A stretch of DNA of 15,478 nucleotides from JABDPF01 sp036351575 (GTDB lineage: Bacteria; Pseudomonadota; Gammaproteobacteria; Xanthomonadales; SZUA-36), in NCBI GenBank assembly GCA_036351575.1, contig JAZBPJ010000089.1, positions 1 to 15,478 on the forward strand. Reading direction: 5' to 3'. Below, in pieces: positions 1 to 7,720 of the stretch. The notes beneath the pieces were generated by a model, which saw only the letters and a program-made list of their open reading frames with translations, was not told the DNA's origin and did not search any database. Position numbers and translations under genes: made by a program. How positions within the stretch are numbered: the stretch's first letter is position 1; each line of letters starts with the position of its first letter.

Positions 1-953
1 CCAACCTGGAAATCACGCTTACCGCAGCCTGGCGCGAACTCATCGACAACGAAGCCCACCAGGGCGCTTACCCGGCAACCCTGGAATACCGCGACCCGCA
101 GGGTGAACTGCACAGCCACCAACTGACCGTCGAGCGGCGCGGCGTGAAGCGGCAGGATGCATGTGAGTTTCCGCCCATCAGGCTGCGCTTTGCTAAGGAA
201 GAGGTCCGCGACACGATGTTCCGGGGGCAGAAATCCGTGAAGATGGTCACGCACTGCCGGCGCTCGGACCGCTACGATCAGTACTACATCCTCGAGATGA
301 TGGCATACCGGATGTACAACGTGATCACGGATTACAGCTTTGGCGTACGCCCGCTGACCGTCACTTACGTGAACAGCGGGCCGGGCGACTTCGACGAGAC
401 GCGTTTTGCCTTCCTGATCGAGGACGACAGTGATGTCGCCGAGCGCAACGATCTGAAAAAATACACGACCGACCGCCTGGGACCCGCGAACCTGGACCCC
501 GCCACGGCGAGCGACATGGCGCTGTTCCAGTACATGATCGGAAACGTGGACTGGTCCCCGCTGATCGGGCCCGACCCCGAGGAATGCTGCCACAACGTCA
601 AGCTGGTTGCGCCCCGGCCCCTCGAGCAGGGCGACCTGGTCCAGCCGGTTCCATACGATTTCGATTCATCCGGCCTGGTGAATCCGCCCTACGCCGAGCC
701 CCCGGACAACCTGGGTATCCGCTCGGTCACGCAACGGGTCTACCGAGGTTACTGCGCCCATAACGGCGAGCTGGAAAACGCCCGCCGAAAAGCGCTCACC
801 AGGAAAGCGGACATCCTCGCCGTGCTGGACAGCGACGAACGGCTCAGCGACGGCTCGCGCAAAAAAGCCGCAAAGTACCTGGACAAGTACTTCGATATCC
901 TTGCAGACGAAAAAGACTTCGAGCGGCTGATCGTCAGGAACTGCCGCAAATAA
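1..953 (+). CDS. Conserved protein with atypical kinase-like (HipA/CotH-type) motifs, 5'-truncated
   Basis: The reading frame is open from base 3 to the TAA at 951-953, giving 316 visible residues; the true start lies upstream of the window. I do not recognise a named family. A motif set resembling the HipA/CotH atypical kinase fold is visible: a Lys in GQKSVKMVTHC (about residue 80), a Glu in YYILEMMAYR (about 98), GNVDWS (about 180-185) followed by CCHN (about 195-198), and PYDFD (about 217-221). These could serve as ATP-binding Lys, its Glu partner, catalytic Asp, metal-binding Asn and DFD metal-binding Asp. A conserved-looking CEFPP segment precedes them. The order fits a small-molecule or protein kinase, or a degenerate relative; activity and substrate are unknown. 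The last 20 bases overlap the 3' end of the convergent phosphoesterase gene. Confidence 0.85.
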   Translation, partial: NLEITLTAAWRELIDNEAHQGAYPATLEYRDPQGELHSHQLTVERRGVKRQDACEFPPIRLRFAKEEVRDTMFRGQKSVKMVTHCRRSDRYDQYYILEMMAYRMYNVITDYSFGVRPLTVTYVNSGPGDFDETRFAFLIEDDSDVAERNDLKKYTTDRLGPANLDPATASDMALFQYMIGNVDWSPLIGPDPEECCHNVKLVAPRPLEQGDLVQPVPYDFDSSGLVNPPYAEPPDNLGIRSVTQRVYRGYCAHNGELENARRKALTRKADILAVLDSDERLSDGSRKKAAKYLDKYFDILADEKDFERLIVRNCRK

Positions 954-2136
954 GCGCCGGCTCCGGCGGCTCCTCGGCGCCGGCTTCTTCCCCGGCCGGT
1001 TCCGGCGCCTGTTGCAGCCGCTCCAGGCGTTGTTTCAGTTTTTCGTTGTCCGGCTGCATCCGGATCACTTCCTCGAGGTAGGCGACACGGTCCGCATCGT
1101 TCGCAGGCAGCGGCAATTTCCCCTCGGGATAGCCGGCCAGGACAGTTGAGGGCGTGATCTCGAGGTAGGCGGGATAACCGCCGTAGTAGCCGGCAATGCC
1201 GGTATCGATGACCACGACGCGCCCGTCGAACTCCGGCCAGACCACGCCCGGGGTGGGTGTGTGGCCCACGACGATGCGGGAAATTTCCTGCTGCTCGAGT
1301 ATGGCCGCCACGGTCTCCGGCAGCGCGCGCGGTTTACCGCCGGAGAGACCCCGGTACCAGAATGGTCCTTTCGGGTCTTCCAGGATTCCGGCGTCGTTGG
1401 GGTCGTAATCCGCCAACTTCTCGACAGCCGCCTCGGTGAGCGATTCGAGCGTGTTCGCACAATACTCCGCACTGATTCCGCCATGAACGAACAGCGTATC
1501 GTTGATGCGTATCGCGACACGCAGGGTCATGACCCACTCCGCCAGTTCCGGGTCCTCATGCCACCTCGGGTCCCAGGCCTGGCGGTGCTCGAGCCAACCC
1601 AGGGGGTGTTCCTTTTCCCAGTTGTCCCTGAAATCCCCGGGCAGAGCGGCGTAGCTGTCCGGGTCCTGCTGGCGCAACCGTTCCATGTAGGCCTCGAAGT
1701 ACCGGTCACGCAGCCAATCGGAGCGGCGGTCGACAAACGCCTCGTATTCACCCGGATGCACGTAACGCAGATCGCCCGTCACGTTCATCACCTCGTGATT
1801 GCCGATCAGGCTGTGCACCCGGCCGCCCTTGCGCCGGGCCTGTGTCGTCAGCTTGCGGATGTGCTCAATGATCTCACGCGTGTCCGGACCGCGGTCCGGA
1901 AGATCCCCGACCTGCACCAGGTGCGTTTTACCGGCCGCCCATCTTCCCTTGCCATCGACCAGTCCGGCGGCGCGCAGTGTTGCCATGTAGTTTTCGAGAT
2001 CGCCATGGATATCACCGACTGCAACCACGCGCTCGACACCTTCCCAGCGGTAGTCGTCGATCTGCCGCGCATCCGCCGCGAGCAAGCCGGGAAGCAATAA
2101 AAATAATAGTGTCAGCAATCTCGGTTTCATGGGCAT
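934..2136 (-). CDS. Exported Shewanella-like (PPP-type) metallophosphoesterase
   Basis: Calcineurin-like phosphoesterase of about 400 residues, best matching the bacterial Shewanella-like PPP phosphatases. Dimetal-site motifs occur in order: GDIHGD (residues 41-46), GDLPDRG (77-83), GNHE (112-115), FVHGGIS (216-222) and VVGHTPT (289-295). The N terminus MKPRLLTLLFLLLPGLLAADA is a clear signal peptide, so the enzyme probably acts in the periplasm on phosphoproteins or phosphoesters. The C-terminal tail (about 350-400) has a short coiled-coil-like stretch, then a Glu/Pro-rich end. The frame stays open to a GTG at 2154; the ATG codons at 2136 and 2130 are more likely starts because the signal peptide begins there, but no candidate has a convincing ribosome site, so the start is uncertain. 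Family call is confident; substrate is unknown. Confidence 0.9.
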   Translation of the reverse strand: MPMKPRLLTLLFLLLPGLLAADARQIDDYRWEGVERVVAVGDIHGDLENYMATLRAAGLVDGKGRWAAGKTHLVQVGDLPDRGPDTREIIEHIRKLTTQARRKGGRVHSLIGNHEVMNVTGDLRYVHPGEYEAFVDRRSDWLRDRYFEAYMERLRQQDPDSYAALPGDFRDNWEKEHPLGWLEHRQAWDPRWHEDPELAEWVMTLRVAIRINDTLFVHGGISAEYCANTLESLTEAAVEKLADYDPNDAGILEDPKGPFWYRGLSGGKPRALPETVAAILEQQEISRIVVGHTPTPGVVWPEFDGRVVVIDTGIAGYYGGYPAYLEITPSTVLAGYPEGKLPLPANDADRVAYLEEVIRMQPDNEKLKQRLERLQQAPEPAGEEAGAEEPPEPALICGSS

Positions 2137-2168
2137 TTTCACGTTGTTCGTCACTTCGGAAGGGGCAA

Positions 2169-2174
2169 ATCATA
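2169..2174 (-). promoter_or_regulatory. Candidate -10 box for the phosphoesterase gene
   Basis: On the minus strand TATGAT (5 of 6 to TATAAT) lies about 33 bases before the preferred ATG. No good -35 hexamer sits at standard spacing, so this is a weak call. Confidence 0.25.
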
Positions 2175-2260
2175 GCGTGTTTCCGCCCCGAAAAGCGCAA
2201 ATGGTAGCTACAGCCCGACAAGTGGTAAAGCCGGGAGCCCGCTTGCGGACTTGCTTTGTA

Positions 2261-2266
2261 TATACT
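2261..2266 (+). promoter_or_regulatory. Candidate -10 box for the minor pilin pair
   Basis: TATACT (5 of 6 to TATAAT) lies in an AT-rich pocket about 105 bases before the first pilin ATG. No clear -35 is seen at 16-18 bases. It is followed by a small palindrome, TACTG-ATTC-CAGTA (2263-2276), which could be an operator or chance. Confidence 0.25.
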
Positions 2267-2370
2267 GATTCCAGTAATCAGGGACAGAAATTTTCGCTAC
2301 GGATCGGCGATGTCGGGCTTCTTTGTGTCCGGCCCGGCAAAACCTGAACAAAAAGGGAAACGTAGCGATT

Positions 2371-2829
2371 ATGACCAGGCAAAACAAAGCTCTTTCGCGC
2401 TCACGCGCCAGGGGCATCACCCTCATAGAAATCCTTATCGTGATCGGTCTTCTGATCGTTATCGCTTCGTTTGCCGTACCATCGATGAGCAATGCAACGG
2501 CCAGCGCCGAACTCACCGCGGCCGTCGAGAACATCGAATACTCGATTCGCACCGCGCGCAACACCGCGCGCATGGAAGAGAGTGAAATCATGCTTGAATT
2601 CAGCCCGGCCTTGGACGGCCAGGCCACCGAGATCAGCTTTGCCCGCAGCAACTCGAAAGCAAGAGCCCTGGGAATTCCGAACCACACGCTGCCGGAAGGC
2701 TTCTTTGTCGTGGCCAGCCCCGCGATGTCCTTCGAGTTCGACGCGCGCGGCATGGTGCATGAGCCCGGGTACGTCACCCTGACATCGCGCGTTGACGAGT
2801 CCATCACCGCAACCGTGGAGGTCCGCTGA
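2371..2829 (+). CDS. Prepilin-like minor pilin / pseudopilin (GspH/FimT type)
   Basis: A 152-residue protein with a class III (type IV) prepilin signal: a basic leader MTRQNKALSRSRARG, then cleavage before ITLIE with the conserved Glu at +5 and a roughly 20-residue hydrophobic helix ending near VPS. After PilD-type processing and methylation it would join a type IV pilus or type II secretion pseudopilus in the inner membrane and periplasm. The rest is a short soluble domain without Cys, with a FEFDARG segment typical of GspH/FimU-like C termini. I chose ATG 2371 because it gives a normal 15-residue leader and has an AGGGA element 12 bases upstream; a TTG start at 2323 would add 16 residues. 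It is followed 29 bases later by a second prepilin, so the two are probably co-transcribed. Whether it is FimT, FimU or a pseudopilin cannot be decided here. Confidence 0.88.
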   Translation: MTRQNKALSRSRARGITLIEILIVIGLLIVIASFAVPSMSNATASAELTAAVENIEYSIRTARNTARMEESEIMLEFSPALDGQATEISFARSNSKARALGIPNHTLPEGFFVVASPAMSFEFDARGMVHEPGYVTLTSRVDESITATVEVR

Positions 2830-2858
2830 GACCGGCGGTACTGCATAGGAATTTCCAG

Positions 2859-3413
2859 ATGAACGGAAATAAAAAAAATCAGAACGGGCTTACCGTGATC
2901 GAGCTGATCATCATCGTCTCGGTCATCGCGATCGTTGCGGTCATCAGCATACCGGGGTCGACCGTCGTACTGGAGAATTTCCGGCTGAAGACCACCTCCT
3001 CACAGTTGTCCGACAGCCTCGACCTGGCGCTGGGTGAAGCCCAGAGGCGCGGCGGCACCGTACGCGTCTGCCCCAGTTCCAACGCCCGGTTCTGCCGCAC
3101 GGACGGCGACTGGAACCACGGTTGGCTGGTGTTTTCGGACGGCAACGGGGACGGCACTGTCCAGGAAATCGAATTGATCAAGTCGTTCTCCGCTCCCAGT
3201 TCGCATGTTCGCATCTTCGCCACGGGCGCGGTGCAAAAATCCGCATCCCTGACCATGAGCGGCCTGGTCCCGGCCAACGAAGCCGAGCAGGGCGAATTCC
3301 ATGTCTGTCTTGAGGGTCTGAATCCCCGAACCAAGGTTGTCCGTATCGACGAAAGCGGAACCGTCGAAATTTCACGCACACAGTCCGGCTCCGGAATCTG
3401 CAGCCGCGGCTGA
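2859..3413 (+). CDS. GspH/FimT-family minor pilin / pseudopilin
   Basis: A 184-residue protein with leader MNGNKKNQNG, cleavage before LTVIE and a hydrophobic helix (about residues 11-33). The soluble domain carries hallmarks of the GspH/FimT family: a VCPSSNARFC segment, then GWLVFSDGNGDGTV (about 89-102). Cysteines at VCPSS, RFCR, HVCLE and the C-terminal GICSRG could form periplasmic disulfides. The ATG at 2859 follows an AGGAA ribosome site. With the preceding prepilin it forms a two-gene set. In gammaproteobacteria such proteins usually act as minor, tip or assembly-priming pilins of type IV pili and can take part in DNA uptake; that role is inferred from the family. No other pil genes are in the window. 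Confidence 0.92.
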   Translation: MNGNKKNQNGLTVIELIIIVSVIAIVAVISIPGSTVVLENFRLKTTSSQLSDSLDLALGEAQRRGGTVRVCPSSNARFCRTDGDWNHGWLVFSDGNGDGTVQEIELIKSFSAPSSHVRIFATGAVQKSASLTMSGLVPANEAEQGEFHVCLEGLNPRTKVVRIDESGTVEISRTQSGSGICSRG

Positions 3414-3436
3414 GCGCACGTCTCGCCACCTGCTGA

Positions 3437-3442
3437 TAAAAT
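3437..3442 (+). promoter_or_regulatory. Candidate -10 box for the 2-hydroxyglutarate oxidase gene
   Basis: TAAAAT (5 of 6 to TATAAT) lies 27 bases before the ATG, inside a small CTGAT-AAA-ATCAG dyad. A matching -35 is not obvious. Confidence 0.25.
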
Positions 3443-3445
3443 CAG

Positions 3446-3463
3446 ACCCCGTAACGACGGGGT
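3446..3463 (+). promoter_or_regulatory. Leader hairpin overlapping the putative ribosome site
   Basis: ACCCCG (3446-3451) and CGGGGT (3458-3463) form a perfect 6-bp stem around a 6-base loop. The GGGG of the 3' arm is the only purine-rich candidate Shine-Dalgarno, ending 7 bases before the ATG at 3470. No T-run follows, so it does not look like a terminator. Confidence 0.4.
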
Positions 3464-3469
3464 GTATTC

Positions 3470-4663
3470 ATGAACGTTCACTTCACTGTCGTCGGCGCCG
3501 GTATCGTCGGCGCTGCGACTGCTCTCGAACTGATCCGCCGGCAACCGCAGGCGCAGGTCACCCTGATCGAAAAAGAAAACGAGCCCGCCCTGCACCAGAG
3601 CGGCCGCAACAGCGGCGTGGTGCACGCGGGCGTGTATTACGAGCCCGGCAGCCTGAAAGCGCGTTTCTGCCGGGAAGGGGTCAAGGAGACCCGCGAATTC
3701 TGCCAACAACACCGCCTGCCCTATTTGAAAACCGGCAAGCTGATCGTCGCCACCAACGCGCTGGAAAGCCGGCGGCTCGAGGATCTTTTTGAGCGCTGCC
3801 GGCTGAACGGTCTCGAGCCGCGGATGCTGAACGCCGGCCAGCTGAGCGCACTGGAGCCGGCTGTCACCGGCGCCGCGGCGATCCGCGTTGACGAGACGGC
3901 CGTTACCGATTTTGCCCGGGTTTGCGCAGCGATGATCGACGAGTTCCGTGAACGCGGCGGTGATGTCCGCCTGGGTGAGGCCGTGACGGGGATCGAGGAA
4001 AGCGCAGATCGTATCCTGCTGCACACGCAACGGGGCCGTATCGAAAGCGAACGGCTGGTCGCCTGCGCCGGCCTCTCAGCCGATCGGCTGGCGGCGCTGC
4101 AGGGCCTCGACAGAAATTTCCGGATCGTCCCCTACCGGGGCGAGTATTTTGCCCTCAAGGCTCACTTGAATGGCCTGATAAAACACCTCGTCTACCCGGT
4201 GCCGGACCCGGCCCTCCCCTTCCTGGGCGTGCACCTGACCCGAACACTGGACGGCACGATCACGGTAGGCCCCAACGCGGTGCAGGCTTTCAAACGCGAA
4301 GGCTATTCGCGGTTTGCCTTCAGCCCGGCGGACAGCCTCGATTTTCTTGCGTTTCCAGGCTGGTGGAAACTGACCGGGCGGCACCTCGGCGCCGGTCTGA
4401 AAGAAATGCTCAACTCGCTGTGGAAGCGCGGTTACCTGAAGCAGGTGCAGAAATACTGCCCCCGGATCGAACTCGACGATCTGCTGCCGCACCCGCCGGG
4501 CATTCGCGCGCAGGCCGTGGACCGCGACGGCACCATGATCCACGATTTCATCGTGCAGCAAACGCCGCGCAGCCTGCACCTGTGCAACGCGCCTTCACCC
4601 GCGGCCACCTCGGCCATTCCGATCAGCCGCCACGTCTGCGACCTGCTGCTGCCTCGCTCCTGA
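3470..4663 (+). CDS. lhgO: L-2-hydroxyglutarate oxidase (FAD-dependent)
   Basis: A 397-residue DAO-fold flavoprotein matching LhgO (YgaF/LhgD). The N terminus holds the FAD Rossmann motif VVGAGIVGAATALEL (7-21), with the acidic strand end TLIEKE (31-36). The family signature SGRNSGVVHAGVYY (44-57) follows, and the C-terminal flavin-contacting segment is NAPSPAATSAIPI (about 374-386). LhgO oxidises L-2-hydroxyglutarate to 2-oxoglutarate and passes electrons to the membrane quinone pool; it works in glutarate/lysine breakdown or repairs the side product of promiscuous dehydrogenases. No csiD or gabD neighbours are present, so metabolite repair is at least as likely (inference). The length is normal for the family. 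It is convergent with moeA, with only 7 bases between the stop codons and no terminator. Confidence 0.93.
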   Translation: MNVHFTVVGAGIVGAATALELIRRQPQAQVTLIEKENEPALHQSGRNSGVVHAGVYYEPGSLKARFCREGVKETREFCQQHRLPYLKTGKLIVATNALESRRLEDLFERCRLNGLEPRMLNAGQLSALEPAVTGAAAIRVDETAVTDFARVCAAMIDEFRERGGDVRLGEAVTGIEESADRILLHTQRGRIESERLVACAGLSADRLAALQGLDRNFRIVPYRGEYFALKAHLNGLIKHLVYPVPDPALPFLGVHLTRTLDGTITVGPNAVQAFKREGYSRFAFSPADSLDFLAFPGWWKLTGRHLGAGLKEMLNSLWKRGYLKQVQKYCPRIELDDLLPHPPGIRAQAVDRDGTMIHDFIVQQTPRSLHLCNAPSPAATSAIPISRHVCDLLLPRS

Positions 4664-4670
4664 TTGCTGC

Positions 4671-5855
4671 TCAATCGAAAGCGCTGAACGGCAGGTAGTC
4701 AACCGTATCCCCCGCGCTGATCGGCGTATCGGCGGGCTGACGCAGCAGGCCATCCGCCCAGCAGGTTGAAAACAGGGCGCCGCTGCTCTGGTTCGGATAA
4801 GGCTCAAGCCCATTCCCGTTGTGGCGCACGCGGATATAGTCCTCGCGCCAGCTGGCTTTGCGGCTGAACAGCGACTTTTGGGGAGACGCCGTGATCGCGG
4901 CATTGGCTGTGCCCTGGCATGCAAAAAGGTACGGCCGGGCGATGACGAGCAGGGTGACCAGCACCGAGACCGGATTCCCCGGTAGTCCCAGGAAAGGCGT
5001 TCCGCAGACCTGTCCGAAAGCAAAGGGCTTGCCCGGCTTGACGGCGATTTTCCAGAGATCGATCGCACCGAGCGAACGCACGGCTGCCTTCACATGGTCT
5101 TCCTCGCCCACCGAAACGCCCCCGGAAGTGAGGATCACGTCGGCCAGCCCCGCCGCCTGCTCGAGCCTGTTTCTGACCGTTTCGAAGTCATCCTCCGCCA
5201 CGCCGAGATCGACCGGCTCGAAACCCCAGGCGGTCAGCCGCGCGTTCATCAGGTAGCGGTTGGAATTGAATATCCGCCCCGGGGCGGGCGGCTCGCCCGG
5301 CTCGGCGAGTTCGTCACCGGTCGAAAGCACCGCGACCCTGAGGCGCTTGAATACCGGCAGTTCGGCGATGCCCAGCGAAGCGGCCAGCCCGACCTCCTGA
5401 GCTCTCAGGCGACAGCCCTGCACCAGCGCCGTCTGCCCTTCGTGCACGTCCTGGCCGCGCGGGCGGATATTGTCGCCGGGCCGCGGCCGCTGCAGGATTC
5501 GAACCGCGGTGTCCGAGGCATCGCATTTCTCCTGCATGACGACGGTGTCCGCCCCCGCCGGGATCGCCGCGCCGGTGAATATCCGCGCCGCGGTTCCTTT
5601 CTCGAGGGCTTCGGGAACCGACCCGGCGGTGATCCGCTGGCCGAGGGGAAACGTCTTTTCCGGACCGGTCCAGTCGCCGCTTCGCAACGCGTAGCCGTCC
5701 ATCGCGCTGTTGTCGACAGGCGGCACGTCAAGCGGTGACACCACGTCCTCGGCGAGCGTTCGCCCAAGCGCCCCGGATAAAGCAACGGTCTCGACGCCGA
5801 CGAGTCGTCGAGCATTTTTCAGCAACATCCCGATCGCGTCCTGAACACAGATCAT
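4671..5855 (-). CDS. moeA: Molybdopterin molybdenumtransferase MoeA
   Basis: A 394-residue protein with the full MoeA pattern: NSAMDGYA (49-56), FTGAAIPAGADTVVMQE (93-109), STGDEL (178-183), SGGVSVGEEDHVK (244-256), KPGKPFAFG (273-281) and GLPGNPVSVLV (290-300). MoeA inserts molybdate into adenylylated molybdopterin to give active molybdenum cofactor in the cytoplasm. Length and domain order (MoeA N-terminal, MoCF-binding, MoeA C-terminal) are normal. The start overlaps the mobA stop by 4 bases (ATGA), so the two are translationally coupled. The downstream end is 7 bases from lhgO. The cell therefore presumably makes at least one molybdoenzyme encoded elsewhere. Confidence 0.96.
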   Translation of the reverse strand: MICVQDAIGMLLKNARRLVGVETVALSGALGRTLAEDVVSPLDVPPVDNSAMDGYALRSGDWTGPEKTFPLGQRITAGSVPEALEKGTAARIFTGAAIPAGADTVVMQEKCDASDTAVRILQRPRPGDNIRPRGQDVHEGQTALVQGCRLRAQEVGLAASLGIAELPVFKRLRVAVLSTGDELAEPGEPPAPGRIFNSNRYLMNARLTAWGFEPVDLGVAEDDFETVRNRLEQAAGLADVILTSGGVSVGEEDHVKAAVRSLGAIDLWKIAVKPGKPFAFGQVCGTPFLGLPGNPVSVLVTLLVIARPYLFACQGTANAAITASPQKSLFSRKASWREDYIRVRHNGNGLEPYPNQSSGALFSTCWADGLLRQPADTPISAGDTVDYLPFSAFD

Positions 5856-6508
5856 GCGTGATTCTCCTTCTGCCTGCTGGCCCGCCGGCGCGCCCGTTGC
5901 AGCGCCGCGGAATCATTGACATTGAAAAACGGGTTCTCGCCTGCTTCCGGCCAGTCCAGGGTGCAATAATCGCGCCCATCCAGGAACTGCCGAAACCCGG
6001 CCATGCCATGCGCCATCACCGACTTCCGGACCACTTCGAGCAGGGAGACATGCCACATTGAAAACACCGGCTGCAGCCGCGATCCGTAGCGAACCACCGC
6101 CACCGTGGCCTGCGCACGGTCAGCAGCGTCGTGTAACCGCCTGCCGAGGTCTCTCGGTACGAACGGGGCATCACAGGGCGCCAGCAGCACCCATTCCCAG
6201 GCCCCGGCAGCCCGTGCCAGGACCGAGGCGAGACCGCCGAGCGGCCCGCAATCAGGCCACAGGTCCGGCACCTGCTCAAGGCCGAATGCGCGGTATTCCT
6301 CCCGCTGCCGGTCAACGCTCAGCACCAGGGAAGCCGCCTGCGGTGCCATGCGGTCGATCACGTGCTGCAGCATGGTTTGCCCGGCCAGGTCGAGCAGTGC
6401 CTTGGAACGCCCATCCATGCGGCGTGAACCGCCACCCGCCAGGACGGCGCCCAGGCAGCCGGGAATCCTGAAGGCATCGGTGAAAACTTCGCCGGTTTCG
6501 ACCGTCAT
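5852..6508 (-). CDS. mobA: Molybdenum cofactor guanylyltransferase MobA
   Basis: A 218-residue nucleotidyltransferase with the MobA signature LAGGGSRRM (23-31), then KALLDLAGQTML, GPLGG (88-92), APCDAPFV (110-117) with the metal-binding Asp, and FNVND (195-199) near the C terminus. MobA transfers GMP from GTP to molybdenum cofactor, giving the guanine dinucleotide form used by DMSO-reductase-family enzymes. The loop after the signature reads MDGRSKALL; the usual form is MGxDKALL, so the commonly seen Asp before Lys is Ser here. About 18 residues precede the core fold; the ATG at 6508 is the first upstream Met and sits 9 bases after mtnA. It lies in one operon with mtnA and moeA. Confidence 0.93.
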   Translation of the reverse strand: MTVETGEVFTDAFRIPGCLGAVLAGGGSRRMDGRSKALLDLAGQTMLQHVIDRMAPQAASLVLSVDRQREEYRAFGLEQVPDLWPDCGPLGGLASVLARAAGAWEWVLLAPCDAPFVPRDLGRRLHDAADRAQATVAVVRYGSRLQPVFSMWHVSLLEVVRKSVMAHGMAGFRQFLDGRDYCTLDWPEAGENPFFNVNDSAALQRARRRASRQKENHA

Positions 6509-6517
6509 GCCCTTGCT

Positions 6518-7615
6518 TCAAGCGTGTTCGGGGTACAGGGACTCGAGCCCTTCCCTGCCGGCCGCGCAAACACCGCGTTCGGTGATCAGGCCGGTGACGA
6601 GCCGGGCGGGCGTCACGTCAAAAGCAAAATTGCGGGCGCTGACACCCTCGGGCGTCAGTCGCACCTCGGCGCTGCGGCCGTCGTCCAGAGCGCCGGAAAT
6701 GCGGGTCACCTCGGTGGAGTCCCGTTCCTCGATGGGAATTTCCGCCACGCCGTCAGCCACTGTCCAGTCGATGGTCGGGCCGGGCAGCGCGACGTAAAAA
6801 GGAACGCCGTTGTCGGCGGCGGCGAGGGCCTTGAGGTATGTCCCGATCTTGTTGCAGACGTCACCGGAAGCCGCCGTGCGGTCTGTGCCGACGATGCACA
6901 AATCGACCAGCCCGTGCTGCATCAGGTGGCCGCCGGCGTTGTCGACAATCACGTCGTGCGGGACCCCATGCGACTTCAGTTCCCAGGCCGTCAGGGAAGC
7001 TCCCTGGTTGCGCGGCCGGGTTTCATCCACCCAGACGTGGACCGCGATACCGGCGTCGTGGGCCTGGTAAATCGGGGCAAGGGCGGTGCCCCAGTCGACC
7101 GTGGCCAGCCAACCGGCATTGCAGTGCGTCAGGAGATGCACAGGGCTGTCCGGATCTTTTTTCCCGGCCCGAACGGACCGGATTACGCCAAGACCGTGCT
7201 CGCCGATTTTCCGGTTGATTGCGACGTCTTCATCACAGATTTCCTGCGCCAGCGCGTAGGCTGCCGCGCAGCGCCCCGACTCGGGCAGCGGCTCGAGCGC
7301 ATCGTTCATCCGCGCGAGCGCCCAGCGCAGGTTGACCGCGGTCGGCCGCGTTGCGGTCAGCGTTTCCAGTGCATGCCGCAATTGCCGGTCTCCGGGCTGC
7401 TCCGCCATCGCCAGCGCCACGCCGTAAGCGGCTGTCGCACCGATCAGCGGTGCGCCGCGCACACGCATGTTCGCGATCGCTTCGGCCGCGCATTCAAGTG
7501 AATTCAGGCTGCGGGTGACGAAAGCGTGCGGAAGCAGGGTCTGGTCGATGATTTCGACCGCGCGGCCGTCCGTGCCCGGCCAGATGGAACGGTAGTGAAT
7601 GCCGTCGATTTTCAT
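6518..7615 (-). CDS. mtnA: S-methyl-5-thioribose-1-phosphate isomerase MtnA
   Basis: A 365-residue member of the eIF2B-like aldose-ketose isomerase family. It converts 5-methylthioribose-1-phosphate to the ribulose form in the methionine salvage pathway. Visible signature elements are MRVRGAPLIGATAAYG (50-65), LLTHCNAGWLAT (161-172) with catalytic Cys165, VWVDETRPRNQGA (194-206) and IVGTDRTAASGDVCNKIGTY (241-260) with catalytic Asp245. The Cys and Asp spacing matches characterised MtnA proteins. It is the first gene of the mtnA-mobA-moeA operon, an unusual mixture of methionine salvage and molybdenum cofactor genes. A dyad with an ideal TTGACA lies about 80-105 bases upstream and may control it. 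No other mtn gene is in the window. Confidence 0.95.
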   Translation of the reverse strand: MKIDGIHYRSIWPGTDGRAVEIIDQTLLPHAFVTRSLNSLECAAEAIANMRVRGAPLIGATAAYGVALAMAEQPGDRQLRHALETLTATRPTAVNLRWALARMNDALEPLPESGRCAAAYALAQEICDEDVAINRKIGEHGLGVIRSVRAGKKDPDSPVHLLTHCNAGWLATVDWGTALAPIYQAHDAGIAVHVWVDETRPRNQGASLTAWELKSHGVPHDVIVDNAGGHLMQHGLVDLCIVGTDRTAASGDVCNKIGTYLKALAAADNGVPFYVALPGPTIDWTVADGVAEIPIEERDSTEVTRISGALDDGRSAEVRLTPEGVSARNFAFDVTPARLVTGLITERGVCAAGREGLESLYPEHA

Positions 7616-7693
7616 GGTGCCGACACGTTAACACAGTCGTCCGGCCCCGGGCACAGTCCGCTTACGCGGAGCCGCCGTGTTTTTCTTGATGGC

Positions 7694-7720
7694 TGACAAA
7701 TTTTGCAGGCAAAACTGTCA
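7694..7720. promoter_or_regulatory. 27-bp near-perfect dyad, possible operator upstream of mtnA
   Basis: TGACA (7694-7698) and TTTTGC (7701-7706) are mirrored by GCAAAA (7709-7714) and TGTCA (7716-7720), with one imperfect position between the arms. On the minus strand the outer arm contains a perfect -35 hexamer, TTGACA (7716-7721), pointing to mtnA, though no convincing -10 follows at 16-18 bases. The two-base centre suits a dimeric regulator site better than an RNA hairpin. Confidence 0.4.

Noticed and set aside
1261..2100. 279-codon plus-strand frame opposite the phosphoesterase
   Set aside because: All phosphoesterase metal motifs lie on the minus strand; this is a shadow.
2254..2276. 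Possible LexA/SOS box near the pilin promoter
   Set aside because: CTG and CAG are separated by only 4 bases, whereas a LexA box needs CTGT-N8-ACAG.
3446..3463. Hairpin before lhgO as a terminator for the pilin genes
   Set aside because: There is no T-run after the stem; it lies within the leader of the next gene.
2879..4030. 383-codon minus-strand frame across the pilin and lhgO genes
   Set aside because: It spans two clearly coding plus-strand genes and their gap; no recognisable domain.
6524..7501. 325-codon plus-strand frame opposite mtnA
   Set aside because: MtnA catalytic motifs are on the minus strand; the plus frame has no domain.
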